From Pseudomonas wenzhouensis (GTDB taxonomy: Bacteria > Pseudomonadota > Gammaproteobacteria > Pseudomonadales > Pseudomonadaceae), in the NCBI RefSeq assembly GCF_021029445.1, contig NZ_CP072610.1:3348001-3412000 (forward strand): DNA of 64,000 nucleotides, given 5' to 3'. Below the pieces are notes generated by a model. That model did no database searches. It had not been told where the DNA came from and saw nothing but the letters and a program-made list of their open reading frames with translations. Both the position numbers and the translations under genes were made by a program. Shown in pieces: positions 1 through 9,792 of this stretch (position 1 is its first letter; each line of letters starts with the position of its first letter).

Positions 1-324
<324 letters not shown>

Positions 325-529
325 TTATGTAGTAATCGGTCGGACTCGCCTCGTGGGGCCAATCTCTTGAATGTTTGCGGCAGCTGTAGCGGCCAAAAGG
401 CTGCTCAAGATACACAGCGCACCCCGGGCGCACAAGCCGCCAAAAGTCGGATAAAACTCCTCGTTCTGGCGACGCTTGCACGCTTTTTGGCTGGGGCAGA
501 CCCTCAATTCACCAGCGCCTCCGAGCCCT

Positions 530-3166
530 TCAACCGGTGTTGCGCAAGCCGGCTGCGATACCTGCCACGCTGACCAACAGCGCCTGCTCCAGAGGGCTCT
601 CCGGCGCCTGTTGACGTTGCCGACAGCGCGCCAACAGCTCGGCTTGCAACAGGTGCAGGGGGTCGAGATAGGTGTTGCGTACGCTGATCGATTCCAGGGT
701 TTCCGGATTGTGCGCGAGCAGCCGCGACTGCCCGGTCAGTTCCAGCACGGCAGCGCACGCCTGCGACAATAGGTCGCGTAACTGCGCCCCCAGCGGCTGC
801 AGTGCCGGCTCGACCAGGCGCTCGTCGTAGAGCGCAGCGATGCTGGCGTCAGCCTTGGTCAGCACCATTTCCAGCATGTCGATGCGTGTGCGGAAGAAAG
901 GCCAGCGCTCACGCATATCCTTCAGCAACTCGGCGTCGCCCCCCGCCAACGCCTGCCCCAGCGCCTGCTCCCAGCCGAGCCAGGCCGGCAGCATCAGACG
1001 GGTCTGGGTCCAGGCGAAAATCCACGGGATGGCCCGCAGGCTCTCCACACCGCCCTCGCGCCGCTTGGCCGGGCGACTGCCCAGCGGCAAACGCCCAAGC
1101 TCCTGCTCCGGCGTGGCCTGGCGAAAATACTCGACGAACTGCGGATGCTCGCGTACCACGCCGCGATAGGCCTTGACCCCGACCTCGGCCAGGCGGTCCA
1201 TCATCGCCCGCCAGCTCGGCTCCGGCGCCGGAGGCGGCAGCAGCGTGGCTTCCAGCACGGCAGCCAGGTACAGATTGAGATTCTGCTCGGCGATATCCGG
1301 CAGGCCGAACTTGAAACGGATCATCTCGCCCTGCTCGGTGGTGCGGAAACGCCCCGCCACCGAGCCCGGCGGTTGCGACAGGATGGCGGCGTGCGCCGGG
1401 CCACCCCCGCGACCGACGGTGCCACCGCGACCGTGGAACAGGAGCAACTCGACCTGATGTTCGCGGCACAGACGCACCAGCTCTTCCTGCGCGCGGTACT
1501 GTGCCCAGGCTGCAGCGGTGGTGCCGGCGTCCTTGGCCGAGTCGGAATAGCCGATCATCACTTCCTGCGGGCCATGCAGACGCGCGCGATAGCCGGGCAG
1601 GCCGAGCAGGCGGTCGACCACCGGCCCGGCATGGTCGAGATCGGCCAGCGTCTCGAACAGTGGCACCACGCGCATCGGCCGGCGCAACCCGGCCTCCTTG
1701 AGCAGCAGTTGCACCGCCAGCACATCGGAGGCGGCACCAGCCATGGAGATCACATAGGAACCCAGCGAGGCGGCAGGCGCAGCGGCCACCTCACGGCAGG
1801 TAGCGAGCACTTCGGCGGTATCGGCAGAGGGTCGATAGTCGCTCGGCAACAGCGGCCGGCGGCTGTCCAGCTCACGCTGGAGAAAGCTCAGGCGCGCCTC
1901 CTCATCCCATTCGGCATAGCGACCAAGGCCGAGGTAATCGGTGATTTCCGACAGCGCCGCCGCGTGCCGGGTAGCGTCCTGGCGCACATCGAGGCGCACC
2001 AGGAACAGACCGAAGGTCGCGGCCCGGCGCAAACAGTCGAGCAACGGCCCATCGGCGATCACGCCCATGCCACAGGCATGCAACGACTGGTAACAGAGTT
2101 GCAACGGCGCCAGCAGGTCGCGGTTGTCCTGCAGCACCGCGCGACTGGCCGGGATATCCGTCGTCAGTGCCTGCTGCGCCCAACTGCGGGTTTCACGCAG
2201 GCGTTCACGCAGTTGCTTGAGCAACGCGCGGTAAGGCTCGGCACTCTCGCCAACCTGCGCACGCAACTCGTCGCTGGCCTGCTGCATGGACAGCTCGGCG
2301 GCCAGGTTGTCGACGTCACGCAGGTACAGATCAGCCGCCATCCAGCGTGCCAGCAGCAGCACCTCGCGGGTCACCCGCGCGGTGACATTGGGATTGCCGT
2401 CGCGGTCACCGCCCATCCACGAAGCAAAGCGAATCGGCGCGGCATCCAGCGGCAGACGCAGACCGGTGGCGGCCTGTAGGCTTTGCTCGGCGCGACGCAG
2501 GAACTGCGGCACCGCCTGCCACAACGAATGCTCGATGACGGCAAAGCCCCACTTGGCCTCGTCCACCGGGCTGGGCCGGCTGCGGCGAATTTCCTCGGTA
2601 TGCCAGGCCTCGGCGATCAGGCGCTGCAGACGCTCGATGATGCGCTCGCGCTCAGCCGGCAACAGGTCGCTGTGATCCAGCGCCGTCAGTTGTGCGGCGA
2701 TGGCATCGTACTTCTGGATCAGGGTGCGCCGCGCCACTTCGGTGGGGTGCGCGGTCAGCACCAGCTCGATGTCCAGACGCCCCAGTTGCCGCGCCAGCTT
2801 ATCGGCGTCCTGGCCGGCAGCGAGCAGGCGTTCGAGCAGCTCATCCAGCACGCGCAGCTCGAAGGGGGCCGGCTCATCCGCGCGGCGACGGCGCACGCGA
2901 TGTTGTTGCTCGGCGATATTGGCCAGGTTGAGAAACTGGTTGAAGGCCCGTGCCACCGGCAGCAGCTCATCGTCATCCAGGTCACCCAGGGTGCTGCTCA
3001 GTTGCTCGGCGCCGGCGCTGGAGCCACGCCGTCCAGCCTTGGCCGACTTGCGTATACGCTCGATCTTGTCGAGAAATTCCTCGCCCAGCTGGGTGCTGAT
3101 GGTGTGCCCGAGCAGTTCGCCAAGCAGGTGAACTTCCTCGCGCAGACGCGCATCGATTTCCGCCAT
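530..3166 (-). CDS. ppc: Phosphoenolpyruvate carboxylase
   Basis: PEP carboxylase makes oxaloacetate from PEP and bicarbonate, refilling the TCA cycle. The protein is 878 aa, the usual bacterial length. It shows the catalytic-His motif VLTAHPTEV near residue 140, the glycine-rich [14 protein letters not shown] around residue 580, and a C-terminal RNTYLDPL..Q block followed by the RNTG terminus. The open frame extends upstream to 3247, but the ATG at 3166 ([12 protein letters not shown]) is preceded by AAAAGGAC and fits family alignments, so I chose it. It is monocistronic as far as can be seen, with 223 bp to adk and 543 bp to the lipoprotein operon. Confidence 0.97.
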   Translation of the reverse strand: MAEIDARLREEVHLLGELLGHTISTQLGEEFLDKIERIRKSAKAGRRGSSAGAEQLSSTLGDLDDDELLPVARAFNQFLNLANIAEQQHRVRRRRADEPAPFELRVLDELLERLLAAGQDADKLARQLGRLDIELVLTAHPTEVARRTLIQKYDAIAAQLTALDHSDLLPAERERIIERLQRLIAEAWHTEEIRRSRPSPVDEAKWGFAVIEHSLWQAVPQFLRRAEQSLQAATGLRLPLDAAPIRFASWMGGDRDGNPNVTARVTREVLLLARWMAADLYLRDVDNLAAELSMQQASDELRAQVGESAEPYRALLKQLRERLRETRSWAQQALTTDIPASRAVLQDNRDLLAPLQLCYQSLHACGMGVIADGPLLDCLRRAATFGLFLVRLDVRQDATRHAAALSEITDYLGLGRYAEWDEEARLSFLQRELDSRRPLLPSDYRPSADTAEVLATCREVAAAPAASLGSYVISMAGAASDVLAVQLLLKEAGLRRPMRVVPLFETLADLDHAGPVVDRLLGLPGYRARLHGPQEVMIGYSDSAKDAGTTAAAWAQYRAQEELVRLCREHQVELLLFHGRGGTVGRGGGPAHAAILSQPPGSVAGRFRTTEQGEMIRFKFGLPDIAEQNLNLYLAAVLEATLLPPPAPEPSWRAMMDRLAEVGVKAYRGVVREHPQFVEYFRQATPEQELGRLPLGSRPAKRREGGVESLRAIPWIFAWTQTRLMLPAWLGWEQALGQALAGGDAELLKDMRERWPFFRTRIDMLEMVLTKADASIAALYDERLVEPALQPLGAQLRDLLSQACAAVLELTGQSRLLAHNPETLESISVRNTYLDPLHLLQAELLARCRQRQQAPESPLEQALLVSVAGIAAGLRNTG

Positions 3167-3709
3167 GTCGCAGTCCTTTTCCAGTCCAGTATCGACAGAG
3201 TGCCCAGCGCGCCAGCGTCTTACAAGGGCGGCGCGGTACTGCAGCACGCCCTATGGTCTGCAGCATCTGCACGGACAGAAAGCCGGCACGCCCCTGCGCG
3301 CTCATGCGCGCTCATGCGGCGAGCCGCCGGAGTCGTTCGATATATCACCCACCCACAGCATGAGAATGCGCTGAATAAAACGTCATGAGCGACCAACTCA
3401 ATGAGCATCCTGATTTATCGCTCGCTCGGCGCCCGACATACCCGCCCCATCCAACCCTCAGAAAGCCAGGAAAATAGCGCCTTTCGCTCAAGCAAGCGGC
3501 ACCTTGCAGCAGCTGATCCAGACAATCGACTGACTAACCGGTCATCCATTGAGTCATGAGCAGACTGTCATTTTTTCTGAACCTTTGAAAAACCTGGCAT
3601 GTCCCTATTACAGGTCCGGCATGCCGAAACCGTGTCACCCGCCTAGAGGGACACACAGAGCATGCCGCGCCATGAGCAACGGATATCGACATTCATAGGA
3701 GTGTTCAAA
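3167..3709. other. Gene-free interval between ppc and the DUF4398/lptF operon
   Basis: These 543 bases separate divergent transcription units and hold no open frame with family resemblance. They should contain the ppc promoter (minus strand) and the promoter of the lipoprotein operon (plus strand). The only recognisable site is an ECF-sigma-like element near 3579-3606, listed separately. Confidence 0.6.
3579..3606 (+). promoter_or_regulatory. Candidate AlgU (sigma-22) type promoter
   Basis: GAACCT at 3579-3584 is followed after 17 bases by TCCCT at 3602-3606. This resembles the AlgU/RpoE consensus GAACTT-N16/17-TCTGA, with mismatches in the -10 half. It lies about 100 bp upstream of the DUF4398-lptF operon. 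In P. aeruginosa lptF is known to depend on AlgU, which is why I looked here. The assignment is inference from a partial match. Confidence 0.4.
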
Positions 3710-4123
3710 ATGGAGTTAGCTGCCATGAAGACGCATACCGAGAACACCTCGCGCAGCCGTCTGCACGGGATCAAACTGGCTGCCCTGGTGCTGGGCAGCA
3801 GCCTGGTACTGGCCGGTTGCGCCGGCAACCCGCCAACCGAGCAATATGCCGTGACGCAGTCTGCGGTCAATGCGGCGATCAGCGCCGGCGGTACCGAATA
3901 CGCCGCCGTGGAAATGAAAGCGGCACAGGACAAGCTCAAGGCAGCCGAGCTGGCCATGCACGATGAAGACTACGAGAAAGCCCGCCGTCTGGCCGAACAG
4001 GCCGAGTGGGATGCCCGAGTCGCCGAACGCAAGGCCCAGGCCGCCAAGGCCGAACAAGCTGTGCAGGACGCCCGCCAGGGTGTTCAGGAACTGCGTGAGG
4101 AAGGCATGCGCAACGCTCAGTGA
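3710..4123 (+). CDS. DUF4398-domain lipoprotein
   Basis: This is a small envelope lipoprotein (137 aa) of the DUF4398 family; molecular function unknown. A signal peptide runs through LGSSLVLAGC, giving a lipobox LAGC with the acylated Cys about 42 residues from the chosen start. The mature part is almost wholly alpha-helical and rich in Ala, Glu and Lys (KAAQDKLKAAELAM, RKAQAAKAEQAVQ), suggesting a coiled coil. The ATG at 3710 follows AGGAG with 8 bp spacing; the ATG at 3725 (MKTHTE) is an alternative. It is directly followed by the OmpA-like lipoprotein gene, so the two are probably co-transcribed and may act together at the outer membrane or peptidoglycan. Confidence 0.88.
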   Translation: MELAAMKTHTENTSRSRLHGIKLAALVLGSSLVLAGCAGNPPTEQYAVTQSAVNAAISAGGTEYAAVEMKAAQDKLKAAELAMHDEDYEKARRLAEQAEWDARVAERKAQAAKAEQAVQDARQGVQELREEGMRNAQ

Positions 4124-4170
4124 GCGCCGTGCCACCCACCCATTCGCTGACAGAGCAAAGGATGAACGCC

Positions 4171-4956
4171 ATGCGTAAACACGTGATGATCCCCGCCCTT
4201 CTGGCCCTGAGCGTTGGCCTCGCTGCCTGCTCGCACCAACCCAACGCCAATCTGGAGTCGGCGCGCAGCAACTTCTCTGCGCTGCAGAGCGATCCGCAGG
4301 CGAGCCGGGTTGCCGCCCTGGAAACCAAGGAAGCCCAGGAGTGGCTGGACAAGGCTGACAAGGCCTACATGAACAAGGACGACGAGAAGAAGGTCGACCA
4401 ATTGGCCTACCTGACCAACCAGCGCGTCGAGGTGGCCAAGCAGACCATCGCCCTGCGCACCGCCGAAGCTGAATTGCAAAACAGCTCGGCGCAACGCGCC
4501 CAGGCCCTGCTCGACGCACGCGATGCACAGATCCGCAAGCTGCAGGACAGCCTCAACGCCAAGCAGACCGAGCGCGGCACCCTGGTCACCTTCGGTGATG
4601 TGCTGTTCGACTTCAACAAGGCCGAACTCAAGAGCAGCGCACTACCCAACGTTACCCAACTGGCGCGCTTTCTCCAGGAAAACCCGGAGCGCCAGGTGAT
4701 CGTCGAGGGTTATACCGACAGCGTCGGCTCGGCCAGCTACAACCAGGGCCTGTCCGAGCGACGCGCCGAGGCCGTGCGTCGCGCACTGATTCGTGCCGGC
4801 GTGGAGCCGACTCGTATCGTCGCGCAAGGCTACGGCAAGGAGTACCCGGTGGCAGATAACGCCAGCGACTCCGGTCGCGCGCAGAATCGCCGTGTCGAGG
4901 TGACCATCTCCAACGATAACCAGCCTGTGGCTCCGCGTTCCTCTACCGGCGCCTGA
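4171..4956 (+). CDS. lptF: OmpA-family lipoprotein, LptF (lipotoxin F) type
   Basis: This is an outer-membrane lipoprotein of 261 aa. It has a signal peptide with lipobox-like SVGLAAC (Cys near residue 18), a helical DUF4398-like middle, and a C-terminal OmpA peptidoglycan-binding domain. That domain shows VEGYTDSVGSASYNQGLSERRA and ends in the NRRVEVTI motif. The start at 4171 has AAAGGA upstream with 9 bp spacing. Gene order and sequence match P. aeruginosa LptF (lipotoxin F, an AlgU-dependent lipoprotein); the same symbol is used elsewhere for an unrelated LPS-export permease. The upstream neighbour is a DUF4398 lipoprotein 47 bp away. A strong terminator follows. Confidence 0.88.
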   Translation: MRKHVMIPALLALSVGLAACSHQPNANLESARSNFSALQSDPQASRVAALETKEAQEWLDKADKAYMNKDDEKKVDQLAYLTNQRVEVAKQTIALRTAEAELQNSSAQRAQALLDARDAQIRKLQDSLNAKQTERGTLVTFGDVLFDFNKAELKSSALPNVTQLARFLQENPERQVIVEGYTDSVGSASYNQGLSERRAEAVRRALIRAGVEPTRIVAQGYGKEYPVADNASDSGRAQNRRVEVTISNDNQPVAPRSSTGA

Positions 4957-4973
4957 TCACAGTGCTCTAATGA

Positions 4974-5006
4974 AGAAACCCGCCTGATCAGGCGGGTTTC
5001 TTTTTG
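4974..5006 (+). terminator. Rho-independent terminator of the lptF operon
   Basis: An inverted repeat AAACCCGCC-TGATCA-GGCGGGTTT is followed by CTTTTT, 18 bp after the lptF stop codon. This is a classical intrinsic terminator on the plus strand. Confidence 0.9.
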
Positions 5007-5108
5007 GTTCTTCGCATATTTTCTGGGGAAAGCGCGGGTTGCCACCGGACTGGCAATTACGTGTTAGCTATCGATGACTTGGCACTATCCGTTAGCGTGT
5101 CGTCTGAT

Positions 5109-5640
5109 CTGATGGGTTTCGCCCCTTACGGGCGCCACACCTTGATTCGTTACGCTCACCCTTCGGGCCAGCCTGCGGCTGTTACTCCGCTTCGCTGCGT
5201 TTCCTCGTTCCGGTGCTGCTCCGGCTTACAAGGGCCGCCGTCGGTATCTCGCCGCATTCATGCGGCTCGCTCCCCTACACAACACCTCCACCCGGCCTCC
5301 TGAAGGGGACCGGGTCGCGAGCTTGCATAATTTTTGCGAAGTTGAAATTGGCGGCGTCTGGCTTTTGCCTTTGCTCTTCAGCTGCGATGGTACAGACGAC
5401 GCCCAAGTCCCCTTCAGGAGGCCGAGTGGAATCACCGTGGAAGGGGTTGAGCGACATGGATGTCGCGAGAGCCGTGATGGGCCATGGATGGCCCTTCTCG
5501 GCGTGCCCCCGGAACGGTGATGGAGCGAGGGAACCCCGGCGCAGCCGGGGCCGGATGAACGGGGTGCCCTTCTCTTTGGTTACTTTCTCTTGGGCAAGCA
5601 AGAGAAAGTGACTCGCCCGTAAGGGGCGAAACCCATCAGG
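5109..5640. repeat. Nested inverted-repeat block without genes
   Basis: A 26-bp arm at 5109-5134 is repeated perfectly in inverted orientation at 5615-5640 (core GGGTTTCGCCCCTTACGGGC). Inside it a second pair, 5288-5310 and 5407-5429, matches at 22 of 23 positions (core GGCCTCCTGAAGGGGAC). A third hairpin at about 5578-5611 pairs TTACTTTCTCTT with AAGAGAAAGTGAC. The small open frames here (for example 5213-5611) look like no known protein and run across the palindromes, so I do not call genes. Sequences like the GGGGCGAAACCC arm next to a TTACTTTCTCTT hairpin are common in Pseudomonas and Xanthomonas intergenic regions. The block may be a non-autonomous repeat, a structured RNA or a decayed element. 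Confidence 0.8.
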
Positions 5641-5757
5641 CCAGGCGGCGCGTTAATGGATAGGGCCAGCACCGAAGCACACACTTATTTGCCAGTCCGG
5701 TGCCAAACGCATCTTCCCCGCGAGAACGCGAAGAGCATTTCTTTTGGACGCCTGAGC

Positions 5758-6081
5758 TTACTGCTCCAGCGCCGGAGTCTCTTGCCCCATGCAGCGCACG
5801 GCCTGCTTCTTGTTATCCACCAGCACGCCGGTCAACCCTTTCTGCTGCATGTCGAACAGCACCAGCACGCCGTCGATGCACTGCGCCACCTGATTGGCCG
5901 GTTTCAGCGAGACCTTGTAGTCCTCGCCGGGAACGGTCTTGAGCATGGTGAAGTCGGACAACAGCAGCGCATCTTCCGGCTTGGCGAAGTGCACGTAGCC
6001 GTAGTACCAGAGCACACCGATGGTGCCAATGATGCTGGCCACGCCGGTGAGAATCAGGGGGATGGGATCACGTTCTTTCAT
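5758..6081 (-). CDS. Small hypothetical inner-membrane protein
   Basis: This 107-aa protein of unknown function has one N-terminal membrane segment (IPLILTGVASIIGTIGVLWYY, about residues 7-27). A soluble tail of about 80 residues follows, with two cysteines (AQCIDGV and VRCMGQ) that could form a periplasmic disulfide. The start ATG at 6081 overlaps the stop region of the upstream hydrolase gene (ends 6078), which suggests translational coupling. I recognise no domain. The overlap argues that it is a real gene. Confidence 0.75.
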   Translation of the reverse strand: MKERDPIPLILTGVASIIGTIGVLWYYGYVHFAKPEDALLLSDFTMLKTVPGEDYKVSLKPANQVAQCIDGVLVLFDMQQKGLTGVLVDNKKQAVRCMGQETPALEQ

Positions 6082-6962
6082 TGCGGGGTCTCGGAAACTG
6101 AGGGAATGGACGAGTCGACAACGCCCTGCGGATCATGCAGAAAGGCCAGCAGTGCCTGGCGCCAGGCTTCCTCGGCAAAGGTCTGGACATGCCCGCCACG
6201 GGTCTCGATGAAGCGGCGCGGCGAGCGAGCCACCCGATGCAAACGGTCGCCATTGGAAAACGCCACGACCTTGTCGTCAAGGCTGTGAAAGATCAACAGC
6301 GGTAACGGCTCGAGCTGAGCAATCGAGTCGATGGCACTGTCGCCGTCCGGCACCAGCCAGGACAGGGGCACCTGCAACGGCCAGGTCAGCCAGGACTGGC
6401 TCAGCACGTCACGCGCCACATCGCGATAACGCGCCGGCACGCCATCGAGCACCAGCCCCTGCAAACGCTCGCGGCGCTCGGCATGCTGCGCCAGGTAATG
6501 CACGGCCAGGGCGCCTCCCAGGCTCTGCCCCAGCAGCGTCAGTGGCTTACCCTGCACCGCAGGCGCCTGCTCCAACCAGGTAAAGGCGGCGTCGATATCC
6601 TGATAGACCTCGGGCAACCGTGGTTTGCCGGCAGACAGGCCGTAGCCCCGGTAATCGAGCATCAGTACCTGATAGCCCTGTTCCGGCAGCCAGTGCACAG
6701 CGCCCAGGTGCCAGGCCAGATTGCCACCATTGCCATGCAGGTGCAGGATCGTGCCCCTGACCTTCAGTCCGGCCTTGGCCGGCAGCCACCAGGCATGCAG
6801 ACGCGTGCCATCGGCGGCGTGCAGTTCGATATCACGATATTCCAGCCCGGCCCGTTCGGGGGTAATCGGCAATCCTGGCTCCGGGTAAAACAGCAGGCCG
6901 CTGCAACCGCTCAGCCACAGACTGGCCAGCAGCAAGACCACCAGTCGCAGGCTACTTGCCAC
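6078..6962 (-). CDS. Alpha/beta-hydrolase lipoprotein
   Basis: This is a serine hydrolase of the alpha/beta fold, probably anchored in the envelope. A lipoprotein signal ends in LWLSGC. The fold is marked by HLHGNGGN (oxyanion region), the nucleophile elbow GQSLGG, an acid in HSLDDKVV and the catalytic His in RGGHVQT. Substrate is unknown; the nearest family is the BEM46/YfhR-like hydrolases. The frame is open from an ATG at 7001, but a GTG at 6962 has AGGAGG at 9 bp and gives a clean signal peptide, so I prefer it. It overlaps the end of the upstream AIM24-family gene (6952) by 11 bp, consistent with coupled translation. Confidence 0.87.
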   Translation of the reverse strand: MASSLRLVVLLLASLWLSGCSGLLFYPEPGLPITPERAGLEYRDIELHAADGTRLHAWWLPAKAGLKVRGTILHLHGNGGNLAWHLGAVHWLPEQGYQVLMLDYRGYGLSAGKPRLPEVYQDIDAAFTWLEQAPAVQGKPLTLLGQSLGGALAVHYLAQHAERRERLQGLVLDGVPARYRDVARDVLSQSWLTWPLQVPLSWLVPDGDSAIDSIAQLEPLPLLIFHSLDDKVVAFSNGDRLHRVARSPRRFIETRGGHVQTFAEEAWRQALLAFLHDPQGVVDSSIPSVSETPQ

Positions 6963-7698
6963 CGGCACGCACCTCCTCGCGTGCCTGAACGGTCGCTGCA
7001 TAGACGCGCTCGGCCAAACGCGAGAACGGCAGGCTCTGAATCCACACCGTACCGGTGCCCTTGAGGGTGGTCAGCAACAGCCCTTCACCGCCGAACAGCA
7101 TGCTCTTCAGCCCGCCAGCCAGGGCGATGTCGTAATCGATACCGCTGCTGAAGGCGACCAGGCAGCCGGTATCGAGGCGCAGGGTTTCGTCGTTCAGCTC
7201 CTTGCGGATCACCGTACCGCCGGCATGCACGAAGGCCAGGCCATCGCCTTCGAGCTTCTGCAGGATGAAGCCCTCGCCACCGAAGAAGCCGGCGCCGATG
7301 CGTTTGGCGAAGCTGATGCCGATGCGCGTGCCATGCGCGGCGCAAAGAAAGGCATCCTTCTGGCAGATCAACCGGCCGCCGACCTGCGCCAGATCGATGG
7401 GTACCACGGTACCCGGATAAGGTGCGGCGAAGGCGACTCTTGCCTGGCCCTTGCCGGCATTGCTGAAGTGGGTCATGAACAGCGACTCGCCGGTGAGCAT
7501 GCGCTTGCCGGCGCTCCACAGCTTGCCCAGCAGACCGCTGGCCGAACCATCGCCCATGCGCGTCTCGAAGCGCACGCCGTCGGTCATGTAGTTCATCGCT
7601 CCGGCCTCGGCGATCACCGTCTCGCCGGGATCGAGGATGATTTCCACCGATTGCGCGGAAGCACCGAGGATTTCGTAGTCGAGCTGATGGCTGGGCAC
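6952..7698 (-). CDS. TIGR00266/AIM24-family protein
   Basis: A 248-aa protein of the AIM24 (DUF124, TIGR00266) family, a trimeric beta-prism-like fold found in bacteria and mitochondria. Its biochemical role in bacteria is not established. Sequence hallmarks are [21 protein letters not shown] near the N-terminus, glycine-rich [25 protein letters not shown] in the middle and [14 protein letters not shown] near the end. The GTG start at 7698 is preceded by AAGGAGA with about 9 bp spacing; the longer frame up to 7728 lacks such a site. It is probably in one operon with the downstream hydrolase and the small membrane protein. Confidence 0.9.
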   Translation of the reverse strand: MPSHQLDYEILGASAQSVEIILDPGETVIAEAGAMNYMTDGVRFETRMGDGSASGLLGKLWSAGKRMLTGESLFMTHFSNAGKGQARVAFAAPYPGTVVPIDLAQVGGRLICQKDAFLCAAHGTRIGISFAKRIGAGFFGGEGFILQKLEGDGLAFVHAGGTVIRKELNDETLRLDTGCLVAFSSGIDYDIALAGGLKSMLFGGEGLLLTTLKGTGTVWIQSLPFSRLAERVYAATVQAREEVRAGGK

Positions 7699-7787
7699 AG
7701 GGGGAAGTCTCCTTGGTCTATCGGGCACGACGATTATCCGCTCTGGGCGCGTTCCCGCTCCAGCAAACAGCCCACGGAATCAGCCAA

Positions 7788-8447
7788 TCATTTGCGGCCC
7801 AGTATTCGCAGGATGCGCAGGAACAGGTTAATGATGTCCATGTACAACGCAGCCGCACTGTCGATCGCGTTGTCCAGGGTCTTCGGAATCTGGTTGGCAC
7901 GCCCCCAGTCGTAGCCGATATAGCCGCAGAAGATCAGTACAACGATCCAGTCGAGGATGCCGTGATGGGTGTGGAACACGAAGATTTCCACCAACTCCAC
8001 GACGATCACCAGCAGCAGGGCCACGGTCAAGGCCGAGGCAATGCGCCTGAAGAATGCTGGAAATAGCGTGCCCAGAATCATCATCCCCACTGTCACCAAC
8101 GCCGTGATGCGGATTGCCTCCTGTACCAGTTGCGGGTCGTAGCGGCTGACCACCAGATTGATAACCAGGCCGAACGGCACCACCACCAGGTTGTAACCGA
8201 CGAAGCTCACCAAAGGATTGCTGGAACGCGCGAACAGATAGACGCCGAGCATGCACGAGGCGAAATAGCCGCCATAGAACACCCAGGGATTGAGGCTGCG
8301 TAGCCAATCGGTGCTGATGTTACCCACCATCCACCAGTTGCACATGAAGCCCCAGAGCAGTGCCAAACCAATGACCAGATTGTAGACAGCCGGGCTGATC
8401 AGCCTATCCGTGAGCTGTCCTTGCCGCTCGAAGACCGAGTGTTCCAT
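7788..8447 (-). CDS. Bax inhibitor-1/YccA-family membrane protein
   Basis: A 219-aa integral membrane protein with about seven hydrophobic segments, of the Bax-inhibitor-1 / YccA-YbhL superfamily. Family members include pH-sensitive calcium-leak channels and the FtsH-interacting YccA; the role here is inferred from family only. The conserved C-terminal pattern GYIGYDWGRANQIPK followed by DNAIDSAAALYMDIINLFLRIL is present, including the paired acidic residues that form the proton/ion sensor in this family. The ATG at 8447 has AAAGGA 8 bp upstream. The next gene upstream is the QEGLA protein, 47 bp away on the same strand. Confidence 0.85.
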   Translation of the reverse strand: MEHSVFERQGQLTDRLISPAVYNLVIGLALLWGFMCNWWMVGNISTDWLRSLNPWVFYGGYFASCMLGVYLFARSSNPLVSFVGYNLVVVPFGLVINLVVSRYDPQLVQEAIRITALVTVGMMILGTLFPAFFRRIASALTVALLLVIVVELVEIFVFHTHHGILDWIVVLIFCGYIGYDWGRANQIPKTLDNAIDSAAALYMDIINLFLRILRILGRK

Positions 8448-8494
8448 GAGATAAGTCCTTTTACAGAGATAGTCTGGCACCAGCTCGGCACCGA

Positions 8495-9784
8495 TCAAAG
8501 AATATTGGCGTAGTCCGCTTCGATGCGATCCAGGCTCAGATGATTGAGGAAGTTGGAGAAGCACATCCAGGCCGACAGTGCGTTCATGTCCTGAAACTGC
8601 GGAGGCAGGTACTTGGGCGGCAGTACCAGGCCTTCGTCCACCAGCTTGCGCAGGGTGCGCATGTCTTCCAGGGTGGTCTTGCCACAGAACAGCAACGGGA
8701 TCTGCTCCAGCTTGCCCTTGCGCACCGCCAGCTGGATGTAGTTGTAGATCAGGATGAAGCCCTTCAGGTAGGACAGATCCTTGGTGAACGGCAGGCCGTT
8801 CGGCAGCGAGCCACGGAACACCCGGCTGGCGTTGCTGTAGCTACCCTCCATGCCGTACCCCTGCTCGCGGAAGAACTCGAACACCTGAAGAAAATCTGCC
8901 CCCTCTTCGGCCATGTGGATGGCACGGGTGCGGTTGGTCAGCTTGCGCAGGCGCGTCGGATAGGAGGCGAAGGCGATCACTTCCATGAGGATGGCCAGGC
9001 CTTCCTGGGTCACCGTCGACGAGGGCGGCCCCTTGGCCAGGAAGGTGCAGATCGGCTGGTTCAGGCCATTGAGCGTGGTGCCGACATGCACCAGACCTTC
9101 ATGCACCTCCAGCGTCTTGACGTCGCGTTCGTTGAAGCGCGCATCACTGCGGATCTTGATGTAGTCGGCGCCAGCAGCGGCATCGGCAAGGATGCCATCG
9201 GACTCGAACACGCGGATGGTATCGTCGCCGAACACCCCGGCCAGACGCTGCTGCAGGATATTTACGGCATCACTGGCATCAAGGTTCTTGGCCTCGTCCT
9301 CCAGATCACCACGGGCTGCGATGTTGTTGAGGTAATCCGACAGCATCAGGCCCAGGTCGGCCAGGGTCGGGTCACCGGCGTGGAAGGCATCGGAGGCGGC
9401 GCCATACAGCTCCTGGCTGATCAGGCCGAAGTCCTCGGTGCCGCGTGCCTCGAGCATGCGGATGACCATGCGGTATTCCTTGCACATGCGCCGCATGATC
9501 TGCCCGACCGGGTTGAACTGGCCGAGCTGACGGGTGATATCACGCTCGATGTTCTGGAATTCCAGCTTCTTCGCTTGCGCGTCAAAGGCCAGCGGCCGAC
9601 TCAGGTAGTAGTCGCGATCCACCGCCGGTGGCTGCTTGCCCTTGGCCTGGAGAAACGCTTCACGGATGCCGTCATCCCATTTCACCGCATCCAGTACGCG
9701 GATCGGGGTCTGCGCCTCGACGATACGGTCGCTGAGAGCGCGAATGCAGAGTTGGTAGTCGTCCAGTTTTTGCGGGCTGCTCAT
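8495..9784 (-). CDS. QEGLA-motif protein (TIGR02421/DUF1704 family)
   Basis: A 429-aa protein matching the family named 'flavohemoglobin expression-modulating QEGLA motif protein' (DUF1704). The name-giving TQEGLA motif is present in the middle, about 35 residues after VHEGLVHVGTTLNG, which contains an HExxxH pattern. DUF1704 proteins have been linked to the MATCAP group of zinc carboxypeptidases, so a metallopeptidase role is plausible; that is inference. No signal peptide is visible, so it should be cytoplasmic. It lies 8 bp downstream of a lipoprotein gene and upstream of the YccA-family gene, probably in one transcription unit. Confidence 0.85.
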   Translation of the reverse strand: MSSPQKLDDYQLCIRALSDRIVEAQTPIRVLDAVKWDDGIREAFLQAKGKQPPAVDRDYYLSRPLAFDAQAKKLEFQNIERDITRQLGQFNPVGQIMRRMCKEYRMVIRMLEARGTEDFGLISQELYGAASDAFHAGDPTLADLGLMLSDYLNNIAARGDLEDEAKNLDASDAVNILQQRLAGVFGDDTIRVFESDGILADAAAGADYIKIRSDARFNERDVKTLEVHEGLVHVGTTLNGLNQPICTFLAKGPPSSTVTQEGLAILMEVIAFASYPTRLRKLTNRTRAIHMAEEGADFLQVFEFFREQGYGMEGSYSNASRVFRGSLPNGLPFTKDLSYLKGFILIYNYIQLAVRKGKLEQIPLLFCGKTTLEDMRTLRKLVDEGLVLPPKYLPPQFQDMNALSAWMCFSNFLNHLSLDRIEADYANIL

Positions 9785-9792
9785 TACGATTC

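Noticed and set aside
1145..2479. Open frame of 444 codons opposite ppc
   Set aside because: Shadow frame typical of GC-rich third positions; the ppc frame is unambiguous.
5213..5611. Overlapping open frames inside the repeat block
   Set aside because: They run across palindromes, exist on both strands and show no domain or ribosome site.
5109..5640. Insertion sequence or CRISPR-like array
   Set aside because: No transposase frame, no target duplication that I could find, and no regularly spaced direct repeats.
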